Shown: positions 42,539-52,398, counted from the stretch's first letter. The stretch is 64,000 nucleotides of DNA from Aphodosoma sp045600865 (GCA_045600865.1 JAZRYS010000261.1:7150-71149), one strand, 5' to 3'. Numbers and translations are program-made. Notes: a model not told the origin generated them from the sequence alone.

Positions 42539-45500
42539 ATGAAAAAAGTTCTACTCACAACAATGCTGATGGTGCTTTGCCGCATAGCATACGCTGCCGT
42601 AGTAATTCCTAATTATCAAAATGTTGCCTTGTCATACGAGTTGGACGACAAGGACAATTATGCGACCTTGGTAGCATCAACCTCCGACCCTTACACAGGC
42701 GTGATTGACATTCCCGAAAGCGTGGAATACAACGGTGTGACCTACCCCGTCAAGGCTATTGGCGCCAAGGCATTCTACAAATGCAAGGGTTTGACGTCTG
42801 TAACCATACCAAAAACCATCACCAGAATAGGTGGCCATGCCTTCAAAGACTGTTCAGGTCTGAAAACCGTAAACTATAATGCCACCAACTGCGTGACGGC
42901 AGCTACAGTGCAGGGAAAATCAATTCTGCCCGCATTTGAGGACTGCCAGTCGATCACGACGCTCAACCTTTCGGCAGACGTTGTATCAATACCCGAATAC
43001 ATTTTCTGGGGCTGCTCAGGCATCAACGAGATAACCATCCCTGAGCATGTCACTTCAATCGGAGGACGTGCCTTTGCCGACTGTTCTCAGCTCACTGTCG
43101 TACATTTCGATGCAAGAGAGTGTGAGACAATGGGTTCAAATGCAGGACCAGCCTTCCAGGGCACACAGATATCAAACGTGATTTTTGGTCCATACGTGAC
43201 TAAGATTCCTGACCATGCTTTTCAGGGTTGCAACACTCTCACCGCAATAACCATTCCTGAAGACATTGTCTCTATAGGTGCAGCAGCCTTCTACGACTGC
43301 AAAAACCTCACCACTGTCAATTTCAACGCAACAGACTGCCAGACATCGCATAAGGCACAAGGAAAATCTGTCATTACAGCCTTCAACAATCCGAACATCA
43401 CCACTGTCAATTTCGGACCAAAAGTGCACAACATACCAAACTACCTTTTCTACGGCTGTGCAGGAATAACAGACATACAGTTGTCACCTTCGACAGAAAC
43501 AATCGGTGAATGTGCATTCCTCAACTGCTCATCAATAAGCCAGGTAGTCATTCCTGAGACTGTAACAGCCATAGGCGGACGTGCTTTCGGAGGATGTAAT
43601 TCACTCTCCACAATCTATTTCAACGCCATCAACTGCGTCAACGTCACCACATACGAAAAGAACGTTCCTATCCCTGCATTCGAAGGTTCTGCCATAACCA
43701 CAGTATATTTCGGCAACAAAGTAAAGAACATACCCGACAATGCCTTTGCAAACTGCAAGAACCTGCACAACATTTCCATTCCTGCCACAGTCAAACAGAT
43801 AGGGTTCAAGGCATTCTATAACTGCACGTCACTCCCTTCGGTAACAATTCCTGCCGAAGTGACTTCTATCGGAGGACTGGCATTTGCAGGCTGCGACAAC
43901 CTCACGACTTTGCATTTCAGAGCAAAACGCTGCACTGGCGTAACAAAGGTTGAAAATGGCGTCACCCTGTCAGCTTTTCAGAATTGCGGATCTATCAAGA
44001 CTGTCTCTATTGGCGATTCTGTAGAGGTCTTGCCAGAATATATGTTCCAAGGCTGTTCCGGTATCACCAAGATAAACATACCAAAGAACGTCAAAAAGAT
44101 AGGCAAGCACATCTTCGATGGCTGCCAGTCGCTTGAACACATAGATTATAATGCTGAAAGAGCCGAGATTTTCACTGATCCAGCAGAGAGACGCTCAATA
44201 TTCACACTGCCGTCGCTTGTCAGCGTCAACTTAGGTCCAGACGTGAAAGAGATTCCTGCATACGCATTCTCAGGCTGCAACCGCCTTTCGGCTGTAAACA
44301 TTCCTGCCAAGACAGAAGTGATTGGCAAGTTTGCTTTTCAGGGATGTGCAGGTCTCAAGAAAATCGTCATTCCAGAAAATGTGAAGAATATCGGTGGTGG
44401 CGCATTCATGGGTTGTGCATCACTGACTGACATTCAGTTCAATGCAGCCAACTGCATAAACATGAAGACAATTGAAAAAGGAGTCACCATAGGTGCTTTC
44501 CAGAACACTCCAGCTACTACAATCACTATAGGGTCAAAGGTTGAGCAGATTCCAGACTTTGCCTTCTATGGCTGCACTATGACCAACAAAATCAACTGGG
44601 GTAAGAATGTAAAGAAGATAGGAAGCATGGCTTTTGCTCATGTGAACATGATACTCCATCTCACAATCCCAGAACAGATTACATCAATCGGTGGTGGCGC
44701 ATTTGCAGATTGCGAGAACCTCACCACTGTTGAATTTGATGCCATAAACTGCATGGCTTCATTCTCGTTAGGCACAGACACTACAATCTATCCATTCGGA
44801 GGAAAGAACAAGATAAACGACATCACATTCGGCAAGAAGGTGCAACGCATTCCTGAAGGTCTCTTTTACGGCTGTCAGCAAGTAAAACTGATTGAGGTGA
44901 CAGAAAAAGTAACTTCTATCGGGGGACTTGCGTTTGCCAACTGTCCAATGCTCAAGAATGTCTATTTCAACGCACACGAATGTCAGACAGCATCTACAGA
45001 GATAAATGGCGTTGTCCACGGCCCATTCGAGGGTTGCGATGCTCTTGTCAGCGTAACATTCGAGGACAAGGTGACCATCATTCCGCCATACGTTTTCAAA
45101 GACTGCAAAGGCTTGCAGAGAGCCTCGATTGGCGAAGACAGCAAATGCAAGATGATAGGCGGACACGCATTCGAGAATTGCGAAATGCTTGCAAACATCC
45201 GTATTTCAGAGTATATCGACATCATTGGCGAGTACGCATTCTACAACACTGCATTGAAGAAGTTCTCTGTTCACAGCTTCATGAAAGAGATAGGTGTAGG
45301 TGCTCTAGGAGCTTGCAAGATGTTGGGCAACGTCACTTGCAAGAAAGACAATGATGATTTTGTCCTGACAAAAGAGGGCATTCTCTACACAAAAGATATG
45401 AGCAGGGTCATTGTTGCCATTCCATCAAGGGTACCTGCAGACCTCACCATCGAGAATGGCTGTACTACAATAGACGACGGAGCGTTCAAGTACTGCACGA

Positions 45501-45805
45501 GACTGACCAAAGTCACACTGCCGGCAACAATAGACTATATCGGAAAGGAGGCATTCTACAACTGCACAGCACTGAAGAGCTTCTTTATGCCTGTACCCGC
45601 AATGCCAAACTCTCCAGGGGCAATCTTCGATGAAACTGTCAAGAAGAATGCTGAACTCAAGGTTGGTCCAGGCACAGTGACCCAGTATCTCAAGCACGAA
45701 TACTGGAAAGGTTTCAAGAATACAGGCGAGACCTTTGCACCGGAATACGAGATACATTACGAGTACGAGGCAGAAGAGCCTTCAAAGAAAGGAAAGAAAA
45801 AATGA
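42539..45805 (+). CDS. BspA-like leucine-rich-repeat protein (LRR_5 type)
   Basis: The 1088-residue protein has a signal peptide (1-19/20, ending AYA). From about 55 to 1040 it is built of ~23-residue LRR_5 repeats of the form SIGGxAFAxCxxLTxVxI. There is a higher order: nine blocks of about 95 residues each contain one FNAxNC-like strand (YNATNC, FDAREC, FNATDC, FNAINC, FRAKRC, YNAERA, FNAANC, FDAINC, FNAHEC) followed by an AF/PF-rich turn; block six lacks the Cys. No T9SS domain is present; the chain ends in a charged tail EEPSKKGKKK. It is probably exported and binds a protein or glycan ligand. It overlaps folA by ATGA, an unusual partner. Confidence 0.92.
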   Translation: MKKVLLTTMLMVLCRIAYAAVVIPNYQNVALSYELDDKDNYATLVASTSDPYTGVIDIPESVEYNGVTYPVKAIGAKAFYKCKGLTSVTIPKTITRIGGHAFKDCSGLKTVNYNATNCVTAATVQGKSILPAFEDCQSITTLNLSADVVSIPEYIFWGCSGINEITIPEHVTSIGGRAFADCSQLTVVHFDARECETMGSNAGPAFQGTQISNVIFGPYVTKIPDHAFQGCNTLTAITIPEDIVSIGAAAFYDCKNLTTVNFNATDCQTSHKAQGKSVITAFNNPNITTVNFGPKVHNIPNYLFYGCAGITDIQLSPSTETIGECAFLNCSSISQVVIPETVTAIGGRAFGGCNSLSTIYFNAINCVNVTTYEKNVPIPAFEGSAITTVYFGNKVKNIPDNAFANCKNLHNISIPATVKQIGFKAFYNCTSLPSVTIPAEVTSIGGLAFAGCDNLTTLHFRAKRCTGVTKVENGVTLSAFQNCGSIKTVSIGDSVEVLPEYMFQGCSGITKINIPKNVKKIGKHIFDGCQSLEHIDYNAERAEIFTDPAERRSIFTLPSLVSVNLGPDVKEIPAYAFSGCNRLSAVNIPAKTEVIGKFAFQGCAGLKKIVIPENVKNIGGGAFMGCASLTDIQFNAANCINMKTIEKGVTIGAFQNTPATTITIGSKVEQIPDFAFYGCTMTNKINWGKNVKKIGSMAFAHVNMILHLTIPEQITSIGGGAFADCENLTTVEFDAINCMASFSLGTDTTIYPFGGKNKINDITFGKKVQRIPEGLFYGCQQVKLIEVTEKVTSIGGLAFANCPMLKNVYFNAHECQTASTEINGVVHGPFEGCDALVSVTFEDKVTIIPPYVFKDCKGLQRASIGEDSKCKMIGGHAFENCEMLANIRISEYIDIIGEYAFYNTALKKFSVHSFMKEIGVGALGACKMLGNVTCKKDNDDFVLTKEGILYTKDMSRVIVAIPSRVPADLTIENGCTTIDDGAFKYCTRLTKVTLPATIDYIGKEAFYNCTALKSFFMPVPAMPNSPGAIFDETVKKNAELKVGPGTVTQYLKHEYWKGFKNTGETFAPEYEIHYEYEAEEPSKKGKKK

Positions 45806-46284
45806 TTTCAATAATCGTTGCTATAGACAGCAAAGGTGCCATAGGGCGTTGTAACGACATCCCGTGGCACCTTTCTGACGACTTGAAGAGATTCAAGTCT
45901 ATCACCATGGGACACACTGTAATCATGGGCAAAAACACATGGGACTCTCTGCCATTCAAACCTCTGAAAGGCCGCAGGAACATTGTTGTTTCAACAACTA
46001 TGTCTGCAACAGAGGGCTGCGAAGTGGTACGTTCCATCGAGCAGGCCTGCCAATTGGTTAAACCTGACGAACAGGTGTTCATCATCGGTGGCGCACGCAT
46101 TTACGAGCAGTCCATCGGCAAGGCAGACCAGCTGATAGTCACACACGTTGACCTGACGGTTGATGATGCTGACAGGTTTTTCCCAAAGATAGGCAAAGAG
46201 TGGAGAGCCGAGGAGAAATCAGAAAGGCTACATGACGAGGCATCTGGGTTGGATTACCAATACGTGACATACACTAAAGAATGA
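45802..46284 (+). CDS. folA: Dihydrofolate reductase
   Basis: The 160-residue enzyme reduces dihydrofolate to tetrahydrofolate with NADPH. MISIIVAIDSKGAIG, the catalytic acid in WHLSDDLKRFK, GKNTWDSLP, GRRNIVVS and IIGGARIYEQ are all in place. It overlaps the BspA-like gene at its 5' end and the next gene at its 3' end, both by 4 nt. Confidence 0.96.
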   Translation: MISIIVAIDSKGAIGRCNDIPWHLSDDLKRFKSITMGHTVIMGKNTWDSLPFKPLKGRRNIVVSTTMSATEGCEVVRSIEQACQLVKPDEQVFIIGGARIYEQSIGKADQLIVTHVDLTVDDADRFFPKIGKEWRAEEKSERLHDEASGLDYQYVTYTKE

Positions 46285-46754
46285 GTTTCAAAGAGATATT
46301 ACACCATCTAAAGTTCAGGTACAACGTTGTCTTCATAAACGAAGACACGCTGACAGAGAAGGTCAATTTCCATCTCTCGTGGCTTACGCTCATAATCGTC
46401 ACAGGATTGCTGATTCTCGTCTCTTTCATTCTCATATCATGTCTCATATTGCTCACTCCGTTGAAGCACTACTTGCCAGGGGTGGCTGACATAGGTGTCA
46501 GAGAAGAGGTGATACAGCAGGCTGCACAGATTGACTCATTGTCAAATTTGGTAGAACACAACGAGCGGCAGCTCTATTACATAAAGTGTGTCATAGCAGG
46601 AGAAGTTCCGGTAGATTCCATGGATTTCGAGAAGATATTTGCTGAAAGCAGTGATACCACAGTAACGTTCAACAGCAATGCCATCGACCTCTCCCCTACT
46701 GCACGAGAGAAAGATTTTCTTGAAAAATACAGTCAACCCGAAAAAGAAGAATGA
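46281..46754 (+). CDS. Membrane protein resembling the N-terminal part of M23-type envelope peptidases, without the peptidase domain
   Basis: The 157-residue protein has a cytoplasmic N-terminus (about 1-33), one strong membrane segment (about 34-60, LTLIIVTGLLILVSF then LISCLILLTP), LKHYLPG just outside, a short coiled coil (about 75-105) and a tail with YYIKCVIAGEVPVDS. This matches the start of membrane-anchored M23 metallopeptidases that precede dxr in relatives, but no HxxxD or HxH motifs follow and the frame ends cleanly and overlaps dxr by ATGA. It may be a scaffold or a degenerate peptidase. Confidence 0.6.
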   Translation: MSFKEILHHLKFRYNVVFINEDTLTEKVNFHLSWLTLIIVTGLLILVSFILISCLILLTPLKHYLPGVADIGVREEVIQQAAQIDSLSNLVEHNERQLYYIKCVIAGEVPVDSMDFEKIFAESSDTTVTFNSNAIDLSPTAREKDFLEKYSQPEKEE

Positions 46755-47896
46755 AGACAATCACCATATTAGGTTCAACAGGTTCGATAGGCGCACAGAC
46801 ACTTGACGTAGTACGCTGGCATCCAGATATGTTCAGCGTTTATGCCATAGTAGCCAACAACAGTGCCGACAAACTGATAGAGCAGGCACGGGAATTTCAG
46901 CCAGAAGTTGTAGTAATCAACAACACAGAGCACTACACCAAAATAAAAGAAGCCTTGAACGACCTGCCAATAAAGGTCTTCGCAGGAGAAGATGCCGTCA
47001 ATCAGGTAGCAGCTATGCAATGTGTTGACATTGTCGTCACAGCAATGGTTGGCTATGCAGGCTTGGCTTCTACTATGGCTGCTATCAAAGCAGGCCGTCG
47101 CATAGCACTGGCCAACAAAGAGACACTTGTTGTGGCAGGCGAACTGATAACGCACATGGTGCATGAGTATCATGCCGAAATAGTACCCGTTGATTCCGAG
47201 CATGGGGCAATATTCCAGTGTCTTGTCGGCGAAAGAGAAAAGGAGGTTGACAAACTGATAATAACAGCCTCCGGTGGACCTTTCCGCCAGATGGGCATTG
47301 ACCAGTTACGACACGTCAAGGCATCTGATGCACTCAAACATCCTACATGGCAGATGGGTGCAAAGATAACCATAGACTCCGCCTCGCTGATGAACAAGGG
47401 CTTTGAGGTGATGGAGGCTCGCTGGCTCTTTGGAATGACAGACGAACATATTGACGTGGTTGTTCATCCACAGTCCATCGTACACTCGATGGTACAGTTC
47501 GTTGATGGGTCAATCAAGGCGCAATTGGGTATGCCAGACATGCGGCTGCCTATACAATATGCACTTGCATATCCAGACAGGATAGAGTCGCAGATAGAAC
47601 GCATGGATTTTGCAAAAATCTCTACTTTGACATTCGAGAACCCAGACATGGAGCGTTTTCCTAATCTAAGGTTAGCATTCGAAGCACTGCACAAAGGCGG
47701 CAACGCACCATGCGTACTCAATGCTGCAAACGAAGTTGTCGTGGCAGCATTCCTGAAAGACAGAATCTCTTTCACCGGAATGTCAGAAGTTATCGAGAAA
47801 GTGCTCAGCCAGACATCTTTCATCAAAAGCCCGACATACGAGCAATTAGTAGAAACAGACAAAACAGCAAGAGCATTAACTCTCTCTTTATTTTAG
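46751..47896 (+). CDS. dxr: 1-deoxy-D-xylulose 5-phosphate reductoisomerase
   Basis: The 381-residue MEP-pathway enzyme converts DXP to 2-C-methyl-D-erythritol 4-phosphate with NADPH and a divalent metal. Visible are the NADPH loop GSTGSIGAQTLDVV, metal-site PVDSEHGAIFQCL, phosphate-binding ASGGPFR, and MNKGFEVMEARWLF. It is full length. rseP follows after 15 nt, a common pairing in Bacteroidetes. Confidence 0.97.
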   Translation: MKTITILGSTGSIGAQTLDVVRWHPDMFSVYAIVANNSADKLIEQAREFQPEVVVINNTEHYTKIKEALNDLPIKVFAGEDAVNQVAAMQCVDIVVTAMVGYAGLASTMAAIKAGRRIALANKETLVVAGELITHMVHEYHAEIVPVDSEHGAIFQCLVGEREKEVDKLIITASGGPFRQMGIDQLRHVKASDALKHPTWQMGAKITIDSASLMNKGFEVMEARWLFGMTDEHIDVVVHPQSIVHSMVQFVDGSIKAQLGMPDMRLPIQYALAYPDRIESQIERMDFAKISTLTFENPDMERFPNLRLAFEALHKGGNAPCVLNAANEVVVAAFLKDRISFTGMSEVIEKVLSQTSFIKSPTYEQLVETDKTARALTLSLF

Positions 47897-47911
47897 TAAG
47901 AACAAAAAGCT

Positions 47912-49285
47912 ATGATACAGGCATTAGAAATGATTTTAGCCCTCTCGTTACTCGTAATAATCCACGAGTTGGGCCACTTTATGTTCGCCCGCATATTCCA
48001 TGTGCGCGTGAACAAATTCTACATGTTCTTCAACTGGAAGATATCACTTGTGCGTTTTCGCAAGGTTGACGGCAAATGGAAAGTCGAATTTTTTGCAAAG
48101 AACCTGCCAGAAGACACACCATACGAGGCGACAGAATGGGGAATAGGCTGGATACCTCTCGGAGGCTACTGTGCCATTGCAGGCATGGTGGACGAGACTC
48201 AGAGTGCAGACCAGTTGCAGGCAGAGCCTCAGCCATGGGAATACCGTTCGCAGAAAGCATGGAAACGTCTGCTGATAATCTCAGGTGGCGTGATAATGAA
48301 CTTCATTGGTGCCATTGCAATATATGTGGGATTGCTCTTTGTCAATGGCGAAGAGTATCTGCCTGTAAAGAACGGCTATCTCGGTTACGACTACTGCCAG
48401 ACAGCAAAGGACTATGGTTTCAAGGATGGTGACATCATCTTGGCAGTCAACGGCGAAAAGTGCGAGACGACAAAGGATGTCACAGAAAAGATTATCATTG
48501 AAGGCAAATGCAACATCACAGTATTGCGTGATTCTGCAGAGCAAAGAGTATTACTGCCAACCAAGTTTGGCGAGATCTTCATCGACAACAACGAGACAGC
48601 CCTCATGCAGTTCCGTTTTCCATTCACGGTTGGAGATATTGTCGAAGGTTCGCCAGCTGAGAAAGCAGGTCTCGCAAAAGGCGACAGCATAATGATGATA
48701 GATTCAACCACCGTTCTGTGTTACACCGACTTTGTAAGATATCTTGAAGACAAGAAATCCACTGACGTCAACCTTACAGTTGCAAGAAAGAGCCAGACTC
48801 TTGATATTCCTGTCACCACAGATACTGCAGGCAAGATAGGTTTCAGCGTAATTCCATCGCTTGGCAAGTTTGATTTTGTCCACATTGATTACAACTTCTT
48901 CGAGGCTATTCCTGCAGGGTGTCGCTATGGTTGGGAAACGCTCGTTAACTACATCAAGCAGTTCCGTCTTGTCTTCACAAAGGCAGGGGCAAAGTCTGTA
49001 GGAGGATTCATAGCAATAGGCAAGATATTCCCTGAATCGTGGAATTGGACAGCTTTCTGGAGCATAACTGCATTAATATCAGTGATTTTGGCATTCATGA
49101 ACATACTGCCTATTCCTGTATTGGACGGAGGTTATTTTCTTATGATTCTGATTGAGATGCTTACAGGCCGCAAACCTTCCGACAAGGCTATAAACATTGC
49201 AATGAATATAGGAATGGTGTTGCTGCTGATGCTGCTGATTTATGCCAACGGCAATGACATCTTGAAACTGATATTCAAGTATTAA
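47912..49285 (+). CDS. rseP: Site-2 intramembrane metalloprotease RseP
   Basis: The 457-residue protease has the zinc motif HELGH in the first membrane helix (about 18-22), PDZ-like domains (about 130-310, with VGDIVEGSPAEKAGLAKGD), and the C-terminal LPIPVLDGG (about 395) supplying the third ligand, then a final helix. It cleaves membrane-bound anti-sigma factors or signal-peptide remnants. Confidence 0.95.
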   Translation: MIQALEMILALSLLVIIHELGHFMFARIFHVRVNKFYMFFNWKISLVRFRKVDGKWKVEFFAKNLPEDTPYEATEWGIGWIPLGGYCAIAGMVDETQSADQLQAEPQPWEYRSQKAWKRLLIISGGVIMNFIGAIAIYVGLLFVNGEEYLPVKNGYLGYDYCQTAKDYGFKDGDIILAVNGEKCETTKDVTEKIIIEGKCNITVLRDSAEQRVLLPTKFGEIFIDNNETALMQFRFPFTVGDIVEGSPAEKAGLAKGDSIMMIDSTTVLCYTDFVRYLEDKKSTDVNLTVARKSQTLDIPVTTDTAGKIGFSVIPSLGKFDFVHIDYNFFEAIPAGCRYGWETLVNYIKQFRLVFTKAGAKSVGGFIAIGKIFPESWNWTAFWSITALISVILAFMNILPIPVLDGGYFLMILIEMLTGRKPSDKAINIAMNIGMVLLLMLLIYANGNDILKLIFKY

Positions 49286-49290
49286 GAGCT

Positions 49291-51081
49291 GTGCTTCTGC
49301 AGGTCGAGAACATATCAAAATCGTTTGGCGACAAACTGCTGTTCGAGAATATCTCGTTCTCTATTGATAGTGGCGAGAGATATGCGATAGTTGCCCAGAA
49401 TGGTGTTGGCAAGACTACCCTACTGCGCATAATAACAGGCAACGAGACTGCAGACACCGGCACAATAACGTTCCAGCGCGACACACGAGTTGCGTTTCTT
49501 CCGCAGAATCCCGAGTTTCCTGCAGGGGCAACCATTTCCGAGGCGTGTTTCCATACCAAGAATGCTGACGTTGACCTTGACCAAGACCAGTATCACGTCA
49601 ACATAAAACAGATACTCGGCAAACTTGACATTCACGACCTTACGCAACGCATAGACCACCTGTCTGGAGGTCAGCAGAAACGCATAGCACTGGCCAACGT
49701 GCTTATCTCGCAGCCAGACATACTGATACTCGATGAGCCTACAAACCACCTTGACCTTGAGATGATTGAGTGGCTTGAGGATATGCTCAAACGTTCCAAG
49801 ACAGCACTGCTCATAGTAACGCACGACCGCTATTTCCTCGACTCTGTCTGCACAGATATCCTTGAGATAGCCGAACAGCAGATATTCCACTACAAAGGCA
49901 ACTACTCCTATTATCTTGAAAAACGTGACGAACGCATAGCAAACTTCAACGCTGTAACAGAACGTATGCGCAACCTTTACCGCAAGGAGTTAGACTGGAT
50001 GCGCCGTATGCCACAGGCAAGAGGTCACAAGGCACGCTATCGCATTGAGGCCTTTGATGCTCTCGACAAGCGTGCGCACCAGAACATCGTTGAGGAGAAC
50101 GTCAAAATAGGAGTGAAATCCGCCTACATTGGTTCAAAGATTTTCGAGGCGCAATATATTTCCAAAGCCTTTGGCAACAGAGTGTTGCTCAAGGATTTCT
50201 ACTATAACTTCTCGCGCTACGAAAAGTTAGGTATAATAGGTCCTAACGGCACAGGCAAGTCAACATTCGTCAAGATGCTTGTTGGCGAAGAGATGCCCGA
50301 CAGTGGACGTTTCGACATTGGCGAGACAGTAAGGTTTGCCTATTACTCTCAGCAGGGCATACAGTTCAACGAGGGGCAGAAGGTCATAGATGCAATACGA
50401 AACGTAGCAGAGGTGATAGACCTCGGAGGAGGAAAGAAACTCACGTCAGCACAGATGCTTAACCTGTTTCTCTTTCCTCACGAGAAACAATATGATTACA
50501 TCGAGAAACTCTCAGGTGGCGAGCGTCGCAGGCTTAACCTCTGCATGACGCTTATGAGACAGCCAAACTTCTTGGTTCTTGATGAGCCTACCAATGATTT
50601 GGATATTGCAACACTCAACATACTTGAGGAATACCTCGTTGAGTTCAAAGGCTGCGTGATAGTCGTCTCGCACGACCGCTATTTCATGGATCGCATTGTT
50701 GACCACCTCTTGGTGTTCCATGGCGAAGGAAAGATACAGGATTTCCCTGGCAACTATACTGATTATCGCATGGCAAGAAAAGAAGCCACGTCAGAGGCTT
50801 CTAAAGAGCCTAGAGAGTCTAGAAATTCTAGAGAATATAGAGAATCTAGATCTCTAGAAAATAAACCCAAGAAACTCTCTTTCAAAGACCAGCGTGAGCA
50901 TGACATGCTCGAACAGCAGATAGGAGAACTTGAAAAAAGAAAGTCTGATTTGGAAAATCAGTTGGCAAACCCTGCCACTGGAATGGATTTGAACGAAATT
51001 ATTACCGAATACGACAAGGTGAAATCCGACCTTGACGAAGCGGAAATGAGGTGGTTAGAACTGGAGGAAAAACTAAGTTAA
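49291..51081 (+). CDS. ABC-F family ATPase (Uup/Ydi-type), GTG start
   Basis: The 596-residue protein has two ABC domains without membrane segments: Walker A GVGKTTLLR and GTGKSTFVK, signatures LSGGQQKR and LSGGERRR, Walker B ILDEPTNHLD and VLDEPTNDLD. A long interdomain linker (about 220-275) and a C-terminal coiled coil (about 520-596) follow the Uup layout. Such proteins act on the ribosome exit site. The start is GTG 5 nt after rseP; no ATG is available before conserved VENISKSFG. The linker before the coiled coil is an Arg/Glu/Ser repeat encoded by CTAG-rich DNA (50810-50857). Confidence 0.92.
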   Translation: MLLQVENISKSFGDKLLFENISFSIDSGERYAIVAQNGVGKTTLLRIITGNETADTGTITFQRDTRVAFLPQNPEFPAGATISEACFHTKNADVDLDQDQYHVNIKQILGKLDIHDLTQRIDHLSGGQQKRIALANVLISQPDILILDEPTNHLDLEMIEWLEDMLKRSKTALLIVTHDRYFLDSVCTDILEIAEQQIFHYKGNYSYYLEKRDERIANFNAVTERMRNLYRKELDWMRRMPQARGHKARYRIEAFDALDKRAHQNIVEENVKIGVKSAYIGSKIFEAQYISKAFGNRVLLKDFYYNFSRYEKLGIIGPNGTGKSTFVKMLVGEEMPDSGRFDIGETVRFAYYSQQGIQFNEGQKVIDAIRNVAEVIDLGGGKKLTSAQMLNLFLFPHEKQYDYIEKLSGGERRRLNLCMTLMRQPNFLVLDEPTNDLDIATLNILEEYLVEFKGCVIVVSHDRYFMDRIVDHLLVFHGEGKIQDFPGNYTDYRMARKEATSEASKEPRESRNSREYRESRSLENKPKKLSFKDQREHDMLEQQIGELEKRKSDLENQLANPATGMDLNEIITEYDKVKSDLDEAEMRWLELEEKLS

Positions 51082-51100
51082 ATTATTCATGAAAATTTAG

Positions 51101-51130
51101 TTGTATCTCAGAAAAAACCACTAACTTTGC
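51101..51130 (+). promoter_or_regulatory. mdh promoter
   Basis: TTG (51101-51103) and TAACTTTGC (51122-51130) are 18 nt apart. The position places the transcript start after the spurious ATG at 51132 and so supports the start at 51168. Confidence 0.7.
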
Positions 51131-51167
51131 AGTGCAAAAATCACAAACCCTAAAAAACACAATAATT

Positions 51168-52109
51168 ATGAGTAAAGTAACCGTTGTTGGTGCAGGAAAC
51201 GTAGGTGCAACCTGTGCTAATGTGTTGGCAGTAAACGAAGTAGCCAACGAAGTATGTCTCATCGACATCAAACCAGGCGTTGCAGAAGGCAAGGCTATGG
51301 ATATCATGCAGACAGCCCAGCTGATGGGTTTTGACACTGTTGTCACTGGTATCACCAACGACTACAGCAAGACTGCTGATTCTGACGTAGTAATCGTCAC
51401 TTCAGGTATGCCACGTAAGCCAGGCATGACCCGCGAGGAGCTCATCGGCGTTAACGCAGGCATCGTAAAGAGCGTTGTTGACAACTGCCTCAAGTTCTCT
51501 CCAAATGCCATCTTGGTAATCGTTGCAAACCCAATGGACCCTATGGCATATCTCACTTACAAGACTCTCGGTTTGCCACGCAACCGTGTCATCGGCATGG
51601 GTGGTGCTCTCGACAGCAGCCGCTTCAAATATTTCCTCTCTCAGGCTATCGGCTGCAACCAGAACGAGGTTGAAGGTATCGTAATCGGTGGTCACGGCGA
51701 CACTACAATGATTCCATTGGCACGTTTCGCAACATACAAAGGAATGCCAGTAAGCAACTTCCTCTCAGCAGAAAAACTCGAAGAAGTTGTAAAGTCAACA
51801 ATGGTAGGTGGCGCAACCCTCACAGGTCTGCTCGGAACTTCTGCATGGATGGCTCCAGGTGCTGCTGCTGCTTCTGTTGCTGAGTCTATCGTGAAGAACC
51901 AGGGCAAGATGATCACCTGCGCTGCTTATCTCGATGGCGAGTACGGCATGAAGGACATCACAATCGGTGTTCCTGTAATCCTTGGCAAGAACGGTATCGA
52001 GCGTATCGTTGAGTTGCCATTGAACGACGACGAGAAGGCTAAGCTTGCTGCTTCTGAGGCTGCAGTACGCAAGACCAACTCTGTCCTCAACGACATGAAA
52101 CTTATCTGA
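51168..52109 (+). CDS. mdh: Malate dehydrogenase
   Basis: The 313-residue NAD-dependent enzyme interconverts malate and oxaloacetate, in anaerobes mainly toward malate on the route to fumarate and succinate. It shows the GAGNVGAT dinucleotide motif, substrate arginines in GMPRKPGMTR, and the catalytic pair with His in GGHGDTTM. The LDH-like group fits. The ATG at 51168 gives the standard N-terminus. It is monocistronic with a strong terminator; GC-rich preferred codons suggest high expression. Confidence 0.96.
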   Translation: MSKVTVVGAGNVGATCANVLAVNEVANEVCLIDIKPGVAEGKAMDIMQTAQLMGFDTVVTGITNDYSKTADSDVVIVTSGMPRKPGMTREELIGVNAGIVKSVVDNCLKFSPNAILVIVANPMDPMAYLTYKTLGLPRNRVIGMGGALDSSRFKYFLSQAIGCNQNEVEGIVIGGHGDTTMIPLARFATYKGMPVSNFLSAEKLEEVVKSTMVGGATLTGLLGTSAWMAPGAAAASVAESIVKNQGKMITCAAYLDGEYGMKDITIGVPVILGKNGIERIVELPLNDDEKAKLAASEAAVRKTNSVLNDMKLI

Positions 52110-52123
52110 TTCTATCATTTAGA

Positions 52124-52171
52124 CGCAAACAGGGCTGCCCATTTTATGGACAGCCCTGTTTGCGTTTTTTG
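52124..52171 (+). terminator. mdh terminator
   Basis: A 15-bp stem (ACGCAAACAGGGCTG and its complement) with an 18-nt loop closes in a T run. Confidence 0.85.
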
Positions 52172-52398
52172 TTCCGTCATAAGAGAGGGAGGGTTTATGA
52201 CCATTGCATTCAAAAACACAAAAAGCCAAAGATTATTTAACATTCTGCCATACTGATTTTCAGCGATATAGAAAAAACCTGCCAGAAAAATTAGAAAATC
52301 AGAAAAAAAATGGGAATATATATAGTAGAGGGCAACATGAAATTGAAAATTGACAATTACCGACTACGGACGAAAGACCTCAGTCCTCTAATCGAAAT
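52172..52398. other. Non-coding gap before array 3
   Basis: AT-rich sequence without a convincing promoter of the TAnnTTTGC type, frame or hairpin. With the array that follows it forms the whole upstream region of the DUF6266-like gene. Confidence 0.5.

Noticed and set aside
46281..46754. Calling this gene an M23 peptidase
   Set aside because: Only the anchor region is present; no metal-binding motifs.
51132..51167. Upstream extension of mdh
   Set aside because: The ATG at 51132 is only 2 nt after the -7 element, before the expected transcript start; the conserved N-terminus starts at 51168.
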